Shown one piece after another: positions 8,246 through 17,059 of a stretch of DNA of 64,000 nt. Position 1 is the stretch's first letter, and each line of letters starts with the position of its first letter. The DNA comes from Phycisphaerales bacterium. Its GTDB lineage: Bacteria > Planctomycetota > Phycisphaerae > Phycisphaerales > SM1A02. Location of the stretch: NCBI GenBank assembly GCA_009692045.1, contig SIAA01000003.1, positions 1 through 64,000 of the forward strand. Reading direction: 5' to 3'. Made by a program: the position numbers and the translations under genes. Under the pieces are notes generated by a model, which was given only the letters and a program-made list of their open reading frames with translations, was not told where the DNA came from and did not search any database.

Positions 8246-9205
8246 ATGATCGTCGTCGACTCGGTGACCAAGTGCTTCGGCCCGATCAGGGCGCTCTCCA
8301 AGCTGTCGTTTTCCGTACCCACCGGTGCCGTGTGCGGCTTCCTCGGGCCCAATGGCGCCGGCAAGACCACCATGCTGCGGATCTTGGCGGGTGCGATCGA
8401 GCCGGATTCAGGCGCCTGCCTGCTTACCGGCGCGTCATCTGATCCGGCCGGCGTGGGATACCTGCCCGAGGGGGCGCCGCTTCCGGGTGATATGACAGTA
8501 GCGGAGCATCTTCTCATGCGCTGCCGAATGTATGGCATCGATCGCCGCTCCAGAGCGAGCGCTATAGATGAAGTGATGGTGGCCTGTGATCTGCGCGAGG
8601 TCCGATGTCGACTGATCGCCAACCTCAGCCGAGGATTTCGGCAACGCGCCGGGCTAGCATCAGTCTTGGTTCACTCGCCCCGATTCCTACTGCTGGACGA
8701 GCCCTCATCCGGTCTTGACCCCGGTCAGGCGGCGCAGTTTCGCAATGTGTTGGCGCGGCTGACCGGCAAGTGCACGGTGCTGCTCTCGAGTCACAACTTG
8801 GAAGAGGTAGAGCAGACCTGTAGCCACGGGGTGTTCGTGCGGGGCGGAACTCTAGTGACGCAGGGCGGGCTGGATGAGCTTCGCGCCAAGGGTGCACTTC
8901 TGCGCCACATAATCGTTGAGGCAGATCACATCGATGTCAGCGCCCTGACGCAAATGCGCGGCGTGAGGCTGGTGACGACCGAGGCGACTGATGGGGGTTG
9001 GGTTCGCGCCCGAGTCGAGTTGGGTGAGCAGGCCGAGGACCTGGAGCAGCGCATCGGCATCCTCCTACGGGATCGGCAATCTGTGGTGCGGCGACTGGAA
9101 GTACACCGCGCACCCTTGAGCGAGCTTTTTGCCTCGCTCATGGCAGCGGGTGCGCAAGAGGGACACGAGCGGCCCCGCGCGAGCGCCCGAGCAGGTGCGC
9201 CGTGA
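8246..9205 (+). CDS. ABC-2 type transporter ATP-binding subunit (GldA/NatA-like)
   Basis: ATPase subunit of a membrane ABC system. Walker A is GPNGAGKTT (34-42), the signature is the variant NLSRGFRQR, and Walker B is FLLLDEPSSGLDP, followed by the switch SSHNLEE. I prefer the ATG at 8246 over an in-frame TTG two codons upstream. The C-terminal 80 residues form the extra domain common in GldA-type ATPases. It overlaps the permease gene by 4 nt (GTGA). In Bacteroidota GldA-GldF-GldG belongs to gliding; in other phyla such sets have unknown cargo, so no motility claim is made. Confidence 0.88.
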   Translation: MIVVDSVTKCFGPIRALSKLSFSVPTGAVCGFLGPNGAGKTTMLRILAGAIEPDSGACLLTGASSDPAGVGYLPEGAPLPGDMTVAEHLLMRCRMYGIDRRSRASAIDEVMVACDLREVRCRLIANLSRGFRQRAGLASVLVHSPRFLLLDEPSSGLDPGQAAQFRNVLARLTGKCTVLLSSHNLEEVEQTCSHGVFVRGGTLVTQGGLDELRAKGALLRHIIVEADHIDVSALTQMRGVRLVTTEATDGGWVRARVELGEQAEDLEQRIGILLRDRQSVVRRLEVHRAPLSELFASLMAAGAQEGHERPRASARAGAP

Positions 9206-11973
9206 TCAATCGCGTGCGAGCCATTTATCAGCGCGAGTGTGCTGCCATGTTCCTTACTCCGTTGGCGTGGAGCGCTGCGGCGCTTGTTGGACTGGCGGCA
9301 GGATTGGCCTTCGTGCAGACAGGACTGGAACCGGGTGTGCCCGCCACGCTGGGTCCGATGATGCGCGTGCTTGGGTGGGCGCTCCTGTTCACCGCTCCCG
9401 CACTGGCACTGCGCGCCACGACCGAGGAGAGGCGTTCGGGCTACTGGGAGGTCCTCGTGACCGGCCCAGCAACGCAAATCGAGTCCGCAATGGCGCGCCT
9501 CCTCGCCTTGGCGGTTGCTTGCGCTTTGCTGGTGGCGCCAAGTCTGCTCGTGGGAACTTTGGCGCTAGAGACGGTCAGCCGCCCTGACATTGGCGAAGTT
9601 GGCTGCGGCGGAGTTGGATTGTGGCTGGCTGGAATGGCATTCGCTTCGAGTGCTCTGGCGGCGGGTGCGCTCTCCACCAGCTCAGTAGTCGCCTACTTGG
9701 CCATGGTGTTTGGCTGGCTGATAGTGGCAGGCGCGGCACGTGTCCTGCCGGCCGCTCTCGATGCCAGGTATGCCGATTGGGTTTTCGCCGCCGATCCCTT
9801 CCGAAGGCTCGACAACTTTCTCGTGGGCATTCTCGACACCGCTGATGTGCTTTACTTTGTGGCCCTGATCGGCCTGTTCGTGGCGATTTCTGTGGCGGCA
9901 CTGAAGAGCGAGGCAGAGAGGCAGTCGCGCTGGGGCTTCGCTCGGGTGTTGGCGTGGACTCGTCCACTTCTGTTCGCCACCGCGTGCCTAGTAATAGCGG
10001 TTGCGGTGGCAACTCTCGCGCGCGCTGAACCACTGCGAGGCACAGTTGATGCCACTAAGTCGCGTATGTACTCGCTCTCGCCTTCCACCATTGGGCTGCT
10101 GCGCTCGCTGCAAGGGGAGTGGTCGGTCACTCTCTTGGTGGATCGTTCTGGTGCTGATGCCGTGACCGTTGCTCAGGCCGAAGAGGTGGTGCGGGAACTA
10201 TCGCAAGCGATGAGCTCCGACACTCTGCTCCCCACGGCTGCCTCGCTGCGAGCTCGAACCATAGATGCTGCAGACCCAACTCAGGCGGAGGAGTTCGCAC
10301 GCTGGTTAGAGGCGCTCGAGTCTCACTCTCGTCCAACCGTGGTGCAGTACGAGGAGGTACTTGATGACTCCATGGAGTCGTTTATCGCGCTCAGGGATTT
10401 CGCGCGCGCCGAACTTCCCGGTCTGGACCTGCTATCGGCAGCTCTGAGCGAGGGCACCCCGGATCGCCGTCAGGTCGACGCGCTGCGGAGCGCCTACCGT
10501 CAACTCCTAGATGCTGCCGAGAAGTTTCAGGCTTCGGTGCGGGAGCTGCGCACAAGCACCGGTGAGAGGCCATTCGCGGATCTGGCGCAGGCGGCCTCGG
10601 TGATGGCGGCCAATGACGGGTATTGGTCGGCGCAGCTGGGGGAAGTGTCTTCTTGGTTTGCTGGGAAAATTAGCGACTCCGGCGCCGCTGGGGCACTTCG
10701 CTCTGCGGCTGGGGACATGGGCCGACGATCCGAAGCCGTTGCCATTGACTTGCGCAGGGTGCAGGACAATCTCGATCGACTGCCAAAGCTGGAACTGGCG
10801 GCCGTGACCCGAGCGATCGCTGCCGGCGATGCCGCTGTGATCGAGTCGCCTCTGGGATTGGCCGTTGTTCCCGGATGGCAACTGTTGCCCCGCGGCGGTG
10901 ACGAAGGAGATGTTGTTCGCTTTGATAGGCGGTTTCGCGGAGAGCAGGCGCTCGCAGCGGCGATACGGGCGCTGGTCGATCCTGTGACGCCGCGGGCGGT
11001 AATCGTGCATTCGTCAGCCACATCAATTGTGAGACCCGTCAGTGCTGGCAGTGATCTCTCGGGAGTAGTTGATGCTCTGCGCCTCGCGCGATGGGAGGTA
11101 ATGGAATGGATGGTGGGGGGTGGCAGCTCGAAGCCCGCGTCGAGCGGCGCGCCGACAATCTGGATCATCGTCCAACCCACTCGAGCGACTCTGGAGTTGT
11201 CCGAGGCAGATCGTGCCTTGATTGCCGCGACGCAAACGCTCATTGATGATGGAGAGGGAGTCTTACTCTCGGTGGGACCGAGCCTGCTTCCCATGGCGGG
11301 TAGGCAGGACCCCTGGGCGCAACTGGCCGATAGAGTTGGCGCGCGCGCCCACACTGACCTGCTGATCATTGATGAGATTCCCGTGAGCGAGGGCCGAACT
11401 GAACGCAGATCAGCCTCAGTTTCGGGCGCTATCGCCGCGGCAGGTGGGGCGATAGCAGCGATGCTCGCGGATCAGCAGTTTTCCTTTGGCAACTGCGTGC
11501 CCATAGATGGCACTGCGTTGGTGGAGGCGCGACCTATGCCCGGGCGAGTGATGTTGGCGGACTGGCGCAAACTTGGAGAGACCAAGGAGACAGGCACGGG
11601 AGAGGTACTCAAGAGCAGCGTTGCGGTTGCAGTCGCGAGCGAGAATAGACGGGGCGGCAAGACGCGCGCGCGCGCCATCGTGGTGGGTAGCCCAGACTGG
11701 CTGACGAGCGCGCATCTGAGCAAGTCGGCGTTTGCCGGAAGTCGAGAGATGCTGGTGGCGCCCGGCAATCGGCAGTTGCTGCTGGCGGCGAGCGCTTGGC
11801 TGGCCGGGCTCGATGATCGAGTGGCTTCAGTCAATGCAGCAAGTGATGTACCCCGGGTCGGGGCGATGAGCACTGGTGCCCGCATGGCATGGATGGGCGG
11901 TTCAGTGTTGGGTATGCCGCTGCTCTTGCTGTTTAGCGGAGTGATCATCTGGGTCAGAAGGAATCGGCGATGA
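9202..11973 (+). CDS. GldF-GldG-like ABC permease fused to auxiliary periplasmic domain
   Basis: A 923-residue membrane protein. The N-terminal part (about 1-230) has roughly six membrane helices of an ABC-2 permease. A further helix (about 250-275) leads to a large extracytoplasmic part that begins with the Gld_ABC-auxiliary signature TKSRMYSLSP, then a helical stretch and an alpha/beta region. A final membrane helix (about 895-918) ends in basic residues. It therefore combines the GldF and GldG roles in one chain, and probably pairs with the ATPase upstream and the DUF4340 protein downstream. The start is GTG at 9202, overlapping the ATPase stop. Substrate unknown. Confidence 0.82.
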   Translation: MINRVRAIYQRECAAMFLTPLAWSAAALVGLAAGLAFVQTGLEPGVPATLGPMMRVLGWALLFTAPALALRATTEERRSGYWEVLVTGPATQIESAMARLLALAVACALLVAPSLLVGTLALETVSRPDIGEVGCGGVGLWLAGMAFASSALAAGALSTSSVVAYLAMVFGWLIVAGAARVLPAALDARYADWVFAADPFRRLDNFLVGILDTADVLYFVALIGLFVAISVAALKSEAERQSRWGFARVLAWTRPLLFATACLVIAVAVATLARAEPLRGTVDATKSRMYSLSPSTIGLLRSLQGEWSVTLLVDRSGADAVTVAQAEEVVRELSQAMSSDTLLPTAASLRARTIDAADPTQAEEFARWLEALESHSRPTVVQYEEVLDDSMESFIALRDFARAELPGLDLLSAALSEGTPDRRQVDALRSAYRQLLDAAEKFQASVRELRTSTGERPFADLAQAASVMAANDGYWSAQLGEVSSWFAGKISDSGAAGALRSAAGDMGRRSEAVAIDLRRVQDNLDRLPKLELAAVTRAIAAGDAAVIESPLGLAVVPGWQLLPRGGDEGDVVRFDRRFRGEQALAAAIRALVDPVTPRAVIVHSSATSIVRPVSAGSDLSGVVDALRLARWEVMEWMVGGGSSKPASSGAPTIWIIVQPTRATLELSEADRALIAATQTLIDDGEGVLLSVGPSLLPMAGRQDPWAQLADRVGARAHTDLLIIDEIPVSEGRTERRSASVSGAIAAAGGAIAAMLADQQFSFGNCVPIDGTALVEARPMPGRVMLADWRKLGETKETGTGEVLKSSVAVAVASENRRGGKTRARAIVVGSPDWLTSAHLSKSAFAGSREMLVAPGNRQLLLAASAWLAGLDDRVASVNAASDVPRVGAMSTGARMAWMGGSVLGMPLLLLFSGVIIWVRRNRR

Positions 11974-12014
11974 GTCTGGCAATACCACTGAACTTTGTGG
12001 AGAGCGATTCTTGA
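11970..12014 (+). other. 14-codon coupling ORF between permease and DUF4340 gene
   Basis: The permease stop overlaps an ATG (ATGA at 11970-11973). This opens a 14-codon frame whose TGA at 12012-12014 overlaps the TTG start of the next gene (TTGA at 12011-12014). It may pass ribosomes to the weak TTG start. No function is assigned to the peptide, and chance cannot be excluded. Confidence 0.3.
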
Positions 12015-13477
12015 GCTGGCGCGCAGTACTTCTGGCATGGGCAGCGGCACTATTCACCGTGCTTGCCGCGTGGCTGGTGATCACTCGATCGGGAGTGGTG
12101 CCCGGCTTGACCCCGCTCTTCAGTGCGGGCGAGCCCGGCGCAGACTCCATCAACAAAGTTGAGATCGATCGGGGCGGTGGCGAACTGTTCGAGTTTGTCC
12201 GCAAGGATGGAGGTTGGGCTCAGTCCGCGCCCTTCGAGTGCGCGGTCGATGCGCTTGCGATCCGTAGCGTCATTGACTCTGCGCTCGGTCTCGTCTCGAG
12301 TCGCAGCCTGGGGATTTCTGCCCTCGGAGACAGCGGGATCAAGGCTGAGGTCTACGGTCTCTCGGCCGGTTGTCCATCGATGAGCATGACCAGCAACTCG
12401 GGCACCGTGCGCTTGGAGCTGGGTCGGCGCGCGCCTGCGGGTCGGGCATGGGTTCGGGTCAGCGGTAGAGGAGTCGCGGAGAGTGTCACGGCGCGGCTCC
12501 ACGATGTGGTGCTGGAGGACGATCCTCGGCAGTGGCGGCAGATGCAGCTGTTTCCCTCTGTTGGTATGGAGGCTGACCGCATCGATGTTGGCGCGCAGGA
12601 CTCCAAGAGCGGGAGTCTGATCGAGGTGGCGCTGGAGCGAACTGGTTCGGGGTGGCGGCTCAGCAAACCGGTTTCCGCGAGAGCGGACAGCGAAGCCGTG
12701 CAGGCATTGATAATGGCACTGGGTCGCGCTCGCGCCGTGGGAGTTATTGCAGACAGTCCCGATGATCTGGCTGCCTACGGCCTTTCATCTCCGGTGGCAC
12801 GCATCGCCGTTTCCCGCACGCTGAGGCAGGCCAGACCAGATGGAACAGTTGAGTCGAGAGAGGTTATTGAGAGTGTGCAAGTGGGTCAACAAATCGTGGC
12901 GGGGCTTCCCGAGCGGTATGCCATGCGCGTGGGCATTCCCAGCGTGCTGGAGATTGACGGCACAACGGTGGCGAGCCTGTTGCCTGATGTCATACCGCTG
13001 ATTGATGCTCGGGCGTGCGCCGTGGCGCCTGTTGATGTTGCCGCGATCATTGTGGCGCCCATCGGGGGAGCGGAACATTCATTCACTCTCCGTAGGCAGG
13101 GAGCCCAGTGGCTGTGCGAACTCTCAGTGTCAGGTGCGCCTCCATCGGGTTCGCCGCCTGAGGTCGCTGAGGTGCCCGCAGCGCCTGCGGTTGCCCCGGC
13201 AGCGCCGACCGTCTTGAATGAACGCGTCGACCGACTCCTCACCACACTGTGCTTGACGCGCGCTGGTGAAATCGCGCTGCAATCAATGCCAGGCGACCTC
13301 GTCGTGGGAGAAATCCGCCTGATGGGGTTTGATGGGCGAGAACTGGCGCGCATTGTCGTCGGTCACGAGCAGAAGGATGCGGGGAAGTGGGCGCTCAGCG
13401 AGGGAGATGGTGTGCTGCGAGTATTCCCGGCCAGCCTCGGTCTCAGTCTTGATTCGGGCTCCTTTGCCGGCAAGTGA
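12011..13477 (+). CDS. DUF4340 domain-containing membrane-anchored protein
   Basis: A 488-residue protein with an N-terminal signal anchor (about 5-25) and a long extracytoplasmic part. The repeated pattern of short beta segments (RVDV/VEIDRGGG, AYGLSSPVARI, VQVGQQI) is that of DUF4340 proteins, which usually follow Gld-type ABC permease fusions. That neighbourhood is present here, so it is likely an auxiliary subunit of the transporter. There is a Pro/Ala-rich linker at about 380-400. The start is TTG, the only start codon available ahead of the signal anchor. Molecular role unknown. Confidence 0.8.
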   Translation: MSWRAVLLAWAAALFTVLAAWLVITRSGVVPGLTPLFSAGEPGADSINKVEIDRGGGELFEFVRKDGGWAQSAPFECAVDALAIRSVIDSALGLVSSRSLGISALGDSGIKAEVYGLSAGCPSMSMTSNSGTVRLELGRRAPAGRAWVRVSGRGVAESVTARLHDVVLEDDPRQWRQMQLFPSVGMEADRIDVGAQDSKSGSLIEVALERTGSGWRLSKPVSARADSEAVQALIMALGRARAVGVIADSPDDLAAYGLSSPVARIAVSRTLRQARPDGTVESREVIESVQVGQQIVAGLPERYAMRVGIPSVLEIDGTTVASLLPDVIPLIDARACAVAPVDVAAIIVAPIGGAEHSFTLRRQGAQWLCELSVSGAPPSGSPPEVAEVPAAPAVAPAAPTVLNERVDRLLTTLCLTRAGEIALQSMPGDLVVGEIRLMGFDGRELARIVVGHEQKDAGKWALSEGDGVLRVFPASLGLSLDSGSFAGK

Positions 13478-13485
13478 TACCTGAC

Positions 13486-14634
13486 TCACGCGGGATCAGG
13501 CATTCGAAATCTCTGCACTAGATCGATGCCGCGTTTTCGCGAGTCCACACATCGACTCAGGCCATGTGCCGACGGATCGGGCGCCATCCGTATCGACTGC
13601 GGTGGCACATTCAGACGACTCGCTGCCCGGGGCGAGGTGAACACCAGCGCCTCGTTCACTAGCCTTGCTTGCAACAGTTGCAGCAGCAGACCGGGGCCGC
13701 TCTCAACCATGACCGTTGCGACTGCGTGTTGCTTGGAGAGGTGAGCGAGCAGTTGCCGCAGCCCTGCGGCGCCCGACGCAACTGTGATGAGTTCAGCTCC
13801 GCGGCGAACGAGCGACTCTGCCTCGCGTCTCTTGTGGGAATCATGCAGCTGGTTGGTTGCCACGAGGAGTGGCGCTTCCTCAATGCCACGCAGAAGTGCG
13901 CAGTCGCTGGGCAAGTCGAGGTGAGGATCCCACACCACTCGGCGCGCTATCTGCCGGCGACTCAGGGAGCGAGCCGTAAGCCGAGGATTGTCGGCAACGA
14001 CAGTGCCAATCCCAGTAATGATCGCTCCGACTCGGCCTCTCTCGCGATGCACGAAGGCGCGGCTGCTGGCACAGGAAATCCAACGATCGTTGTGGGAGTA
14101 GCGATCCATGCGACCATCGCTGGTGTGGGCCCACTTGACCAACACCCAGGGAAGCCCAGTTTGCAATCGATGCAGGAATGGTGCGATCAGGTCCCGTGCT
14201 CTCTGCGCGTACTCCTGCGCATCGTTCCCGGCTCCGTCTGAAACCGGGCAAGATTGTTGAACCTCAACACCTGCCTCGCGCAGACATGCCGCACCACCTC
14301 GTGCCGCAGGATGAGGGTCCGAACACGCGTAAATCACGCGGGTGATTCCCGCAGCTATCAGGGCCTGCGAGCAGGGGGCAGTCCGTCCTCGGTGATTGCA
14401 AGGCTCCAGAGTGACGATGGCGGTCCCGCCCCGAGCGGCGGCTCCGGCACGCTCCAGAGCCATGACTTCGGCGTGGGCGCAACCGGCGCGGCGGTGGTAA
14501 CCCCAGCCGACCGGCGAATCGTTCTCATCAAGAATGATGCATCCCACCAACGGATTCGGCTCCGCGAGTCCATGACCTCGCACCGCCAGTCGACAGGCGT
14601 GTGCCATGTGGAGATGCAAGAGTGAGTCACTCAC
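13486..14634 (-). CDS. ribD: Bifunctional riboflavin biosynthesis deaminase/reductase
   Basis: Cytoplasmic two-domain enzyme that deaminates diaminohydroxyphosphoribosylaminopyrimidine and then reduces the ribosyl side chain with NADPH, early in riboflavin synthesis. The deaminase half has the zinc site HAE (54-56) and PCNHRGRTAPC (78-88, zinc cysteines C79 and C88), with NPLVG ahead of it. The reductase half starts near VLVKWAHTSDGRM (about 163) and includes GIGTVVADNPRLT. The length of 382 residues is normal. The start is GTG at 14634. Other rib genes are not nearby. It may be co-transcribed behind dsbD, 10 nt upstream on the same strand. Confidence 0.93.
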   Translation of the reverse strand: MSDSLLHLHMAHACRLAVRGHGLAEPNPLVGCIILDENDSPVGWGYHRRAGCAHAEVMALERAGAAARGGTAIVTLEPCNHRGRTAPCSQALIAAGITRVIYACSDPHPAARGGAACLREAGVEVQQSCPVSDGAGNDAQEYAQRARDLIAPFLHRLQTGLPWVLVKWAHTSDGRMDRYSHNDRWISCASSRAFVHRERGRVGAIITGIGTVVADNPRLTARSLSRRQIARRVVWDPHLDLPSDCALLRGIEEAPLLVATNQLHDSHKRREAESLVRRGAELITVASGAAGLRQLLAHLSKQHAVATVMVESGPGLLLQLLQARLVNEALVFTSPRAASRLNVPPQSIRMAPDPSAHGLSRCVDSRKRGIDLVQRFRMPDPA

Positions 14635-14644
14635 CGAATCAATG

Positions 14645-16531
14645 CTAGTTCCGCGCTCGAGAGAGAGCGTCTAGAACCTGAGCGGGCGTGTAAGCATCGG
14701 CCTTGAACACTTCGACCCCGTTGGTGTCAATGATCACCAGCAAGGGAATGGTGATGCGTCCGGCGGCAGCCAGTCTGGCACTTCTGTCGGGCAGGCCCTT
14801 GGTGAGGTCAACCTTGAAGGGAACTACACCATCTGCCTGAAGTGCCTGCGCCACCGCATCGGTATGCAGCACGGTCGCTTCGAGGAACTTGCAGTTTCCG
14901 CACCACTCTGCGGTGAAGTCGAGTACCACCACCTTGTGGGCCTGCAGAGCCTCGGCTTCGCGCTCGGTGGTCCAGTGCACCCAATCAACGGGCTCGTAGG
15001 TGGCGATGAAGCCGAGACCGATGCTCATGGCACAAATGATCACGCCCACCGAGGTGAATACCACTTTGTTCAGGGGAGTGCGCGCTATCCAGAGTGTTCG
15101 CCACGCCATCCAAGCGCCGGCGCTGGCGGCGATGGTGGCAATCACCCACCAATGAATGGCACTAGCTTCTTCGAGGTAGCCGTTGATGCCACTGCCAATG
15201 AAGTAGACCGCCCCGGCTAGGAGAAGCAATCCCATCACTTGTTTGACTACTTCGCTGGCGGCTCCGGCGCGGGGCATGCGAGAAACGAGAGTGGGGAACG
15301 CCGCAAGAACTACGTAGGGTGTGGCCATTCCCAGTCCGATTGCCCCGAATACGCTCAGGATTGTCAGGGCCGATCCACTGCTAGCGGCCCAGCCCGCGGC
15401 GGTTCCCATGAAGGGCGCGGTACACGGAGTGGACAGCACGGCGGTCATCACGCCAAAGAGAAACGAACCTCCATAGGTGTCGTGTTTGGGTTCGATGGCT
15501 TGAATCCAGTTGGGGAGCCGCATGGAGAAGAATCCCGCCATGCCGATGGCCATGATGGCGATGAAGATTCCCATGACGATAGGAAAGGGGCGGTACTGAA
15601 ACAGGGCGTTCGCCGTGTCGAATCCGGTCACGGTGACGATCAGTGACCCCAACAGAAGCCAGAAGGCGATCACGCCCGTGCCCATAGCCAATCCCAAGTT
15701 CAGGCAGCGCGATCGATTCCCCGCGGATCGGGCCAGACCCATGATCTTGAGCGGGATCAGGGGAAGCACGCAGGGGGTGAAGTTGAGGAGCGCACCCCCG
15801 ATGGCCGCGACAAGCATTAGCAGCAGCAGACCGACGCCCGACGAGTCGATGTTGAACTTCCAGCCGAGAATGTCGAAGGGCACATCGGCATCGGGGGCTT
15901 CTCCCTCGTGGATGCGGGAGTACACCCCCACATCGAACTTGGCGAACGAGTCGGCGGTCGCACCCGTGGTAGCGCTGCGGTCGACCGTAATCGACAGAGG
16001 GAGTTCGACCGATGCCGGGGCCTTGCAGGTCGAGTCATCACAGGCCTGGAACTCAACTCTTATGGTGCAGGTAGCAATGCCGGTTGCGTCCGCTGCCAAC
16101 GACGCGGGGATATAGATGAGGGGCGATCCCTCGAATACCGCGAACACCCGCTTGCCCTCACCGAAGTCCGCCTCGACTCGGTGAAACTCGGGCCACTGGG
16201 CAAAGTTGAGATTGAGGGTCATCTGCGAGGGCGCGCCCACGATCGATACCACGGTGCGGACACCATCAGCGAAACCATCCACATCAGCAGGGAGCGCGCG
16301 GTCATCAGTCCAGATATGCCAACCCTTTTGGATACGAAGTTGAATCGCCAGAGGGACATCAGCGCCCGGTGGCGCGGCAGATGTTGAAACGATCAGCTCG
16401 GCCTCGACCACATCGCGCGAATCGAAGTAGGAGCCCCTTCCCTGCTGATTTGCGGGGGCAGCACCGGCAAGGCAGAGACTTAGCACTGCGGCAAGCCAAG
16501 CACAGATTCTGCGCGGCGAGGGGGATTTCAT
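14645..16531 (-). CDS. dsbD: Thiol:disulfide interchange protein (DsbD-type)
   Basis: Inner-membrane reductant conduit that carries electrons from cytosolic thioredoxin to periplasmic acceptors such as cytochrome c maturation proteins. There is a signal peptide (1-27) and an N-terminal DsbD alpha-like domain with a cysteine pair (C164, C169). Eight or so membrane helices carry C254 (FTPCVLP) and C370 (LSTPCTAP), the CcdA-type redox pair. The C-terminal thioredoxin domain has EWCGNC (C544, C547). I start at the ATG at 16531, three codons inside the longest frame, because KSPSPRR makes a good n-region. Its presence suits the many c-type cytochromes here, which need cysteine reduction outside the cytoplasm. 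Confidence 0.93.
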   Translation of the reverse strand: MKSPSPRRICAWLAAVLSLCLAGAAPANQQGRGSYFDSRDVVEAELIVSTSAAPPGADVPLAIQLRIQKGWHIWTDDRALPADVDGFADGVRTVVSIVGAPSQMTLNLNFAQWPEFHRVEADFGEGKRVFAVFEGSPLIYIPASLAADATGIATCTIRVEFQACDDSTCKAPASVELPLSITVDRSATTGATADSFAKFDVGVYSRIHEGEAPDADVPFDILGWKFNIDSSGVGLLLLMLVAAIGGALLNFTPCVLPLIPLKIMGLARSAGNRSRCLNLGLAMGTGVIAFWLLLGSLIVTVTGFDTANALFQYRPFPIVMGIFIAIMAIGMAGFFSMRLPNWIQAIEPKHDTYGGSFLFGVMTAVLSTPCTAPFMGTAAGWAASSGSALTILSVFGAIGLGMATPYVVLAAFPTLVSRMPRAGAASEVVKQVMGLLLLAGAVYFIGSGINGYLEEASAIHWWVIATIAASAGAWMAWRTLWIARTPLNKVVFTSVGVIICAMSIGLGFIATYEPVDWVHWTTEREAEALQAHKVVVLDFTAEWCGNCKFLEATVLHTDAVAQALQADGVVPFKVDLTKGLPDRSARLAAAGRITIPLLVIIDTNGVEVFKADAYTPAQVLDALSRARN

Positions 16532-16577
16532 CGGTAGCACGCCATCATTCTACGAGGCATTGTTAGAGAGTTTTGCA

Positions 16578-16606
16578 GCGACAGGATGAACAGAATCTGC
16601 TAGTAT
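16578..16606 (+). promoter_or_regulatory. Candidate nusA-operon promoter with extended -10
   Basis: GCGACA (16578-16583) is followed after 17 nt by TAGTAT (16601-16606), preceded by TGC to give an extended -10-like TGCTAGTAT. This would start the transcript near 16613, just ahead of the structured leader. It is assigned by eye from consensus. Confidence 0.4.
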
Positions 16607-16676
16607 CCACGACTCGGCGGTTTGCCGAAATCGTTCCGGCAGATGGCCTGTCGGATGTGTCCGTCCGTCCCCCTCT

Positions 16677-16960
16677 GACTTGGAAGACCAATATGAGACT
16701 CAAGAACTCGCAGTCCAAGTCAATCCCAGACCTTCTATGACGCGCGTCTGCGTCATCCTCGGTTGGGATTCATCCGCCGTAGCGGCACGGGTCGCTACCC
16801 AAGGCAGGAGTGTTTCGATGCGGTAACCACCGCAGCGAACCTGATGTTCTGCCTTGAGCCACTGTTCTTTAGTGGCGCGAGTGCAGAAGGGATCAGACGG
16901 GCCACGACCGCTTCATTAGCGACCGTGGCTTGCTTGTTTCATGCGGCAGAACTTGCCGCA
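16677..16960 (+). ncRNA. Highly structured RNA leader upstream of nusA
   Basis: The 519 nt between dsbD and nusA hold no convincing gene but many perfect stems. These are: GACTTGGA/TCCAAGTC (16677-16684 with 16714-16721); AATCCC/GGGATT (16722-16727 with 16765-16770) enclosing ATGACGC/GCGTCAT (16737-16743 with 16750-16756); CAAGGCAG/CTGCCTTG (16800-16807 with 16849-16856) enclosing GCGGT-AACC-ACCGC (16820-16833); GCCACT/AGTGGC (16858-16876); GCCACG-AC-CGCT-TCATT-AGCG-AC-CGTGGC (16901-16929); TGCGGCA/TGCCGCA (16942-16960). An A/C-rich unstructured stretch then leads to nusA. I see no tRNA T-loop, tmRNA, RNase P or SRP RNA core. It may be a cis-acting leader or a separate small RNA. Confidence 0.55.
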
Positions 16961-17059
16961 GGTTTCGCTCCGCTGACTCGCGCCTCGCCTATTTGTCTCT
17001 GCCTCAAAAAACTAAACAACCAAACAACTAATCAACCTCGCAATCACAAGGAACCAGAC

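Noticed and set aside
8170-8622. N-terminal extension of the PAS-GAF-receiver protein
   Set aside because: It is antisense to the clearly coding ABC ATPase and has no domain-like content.
16600-17000. tRNA, tmRNA, RNase P or SRP RNA in the nusA leader
   Set aside because: No GTTCRA T-loop with CCA end, no GAGGAAAGTC-type RNase P core and no SRP domain IV loop were seen.
16763-17059. In-frame N-terminal extension of NusA
   Set aside because: The added sequence is low-complexity and unlike NusA, and it coincides with dense RNA stems. The ATG at 17060 gives the family N-terminus with a Shine-Dalgarno.
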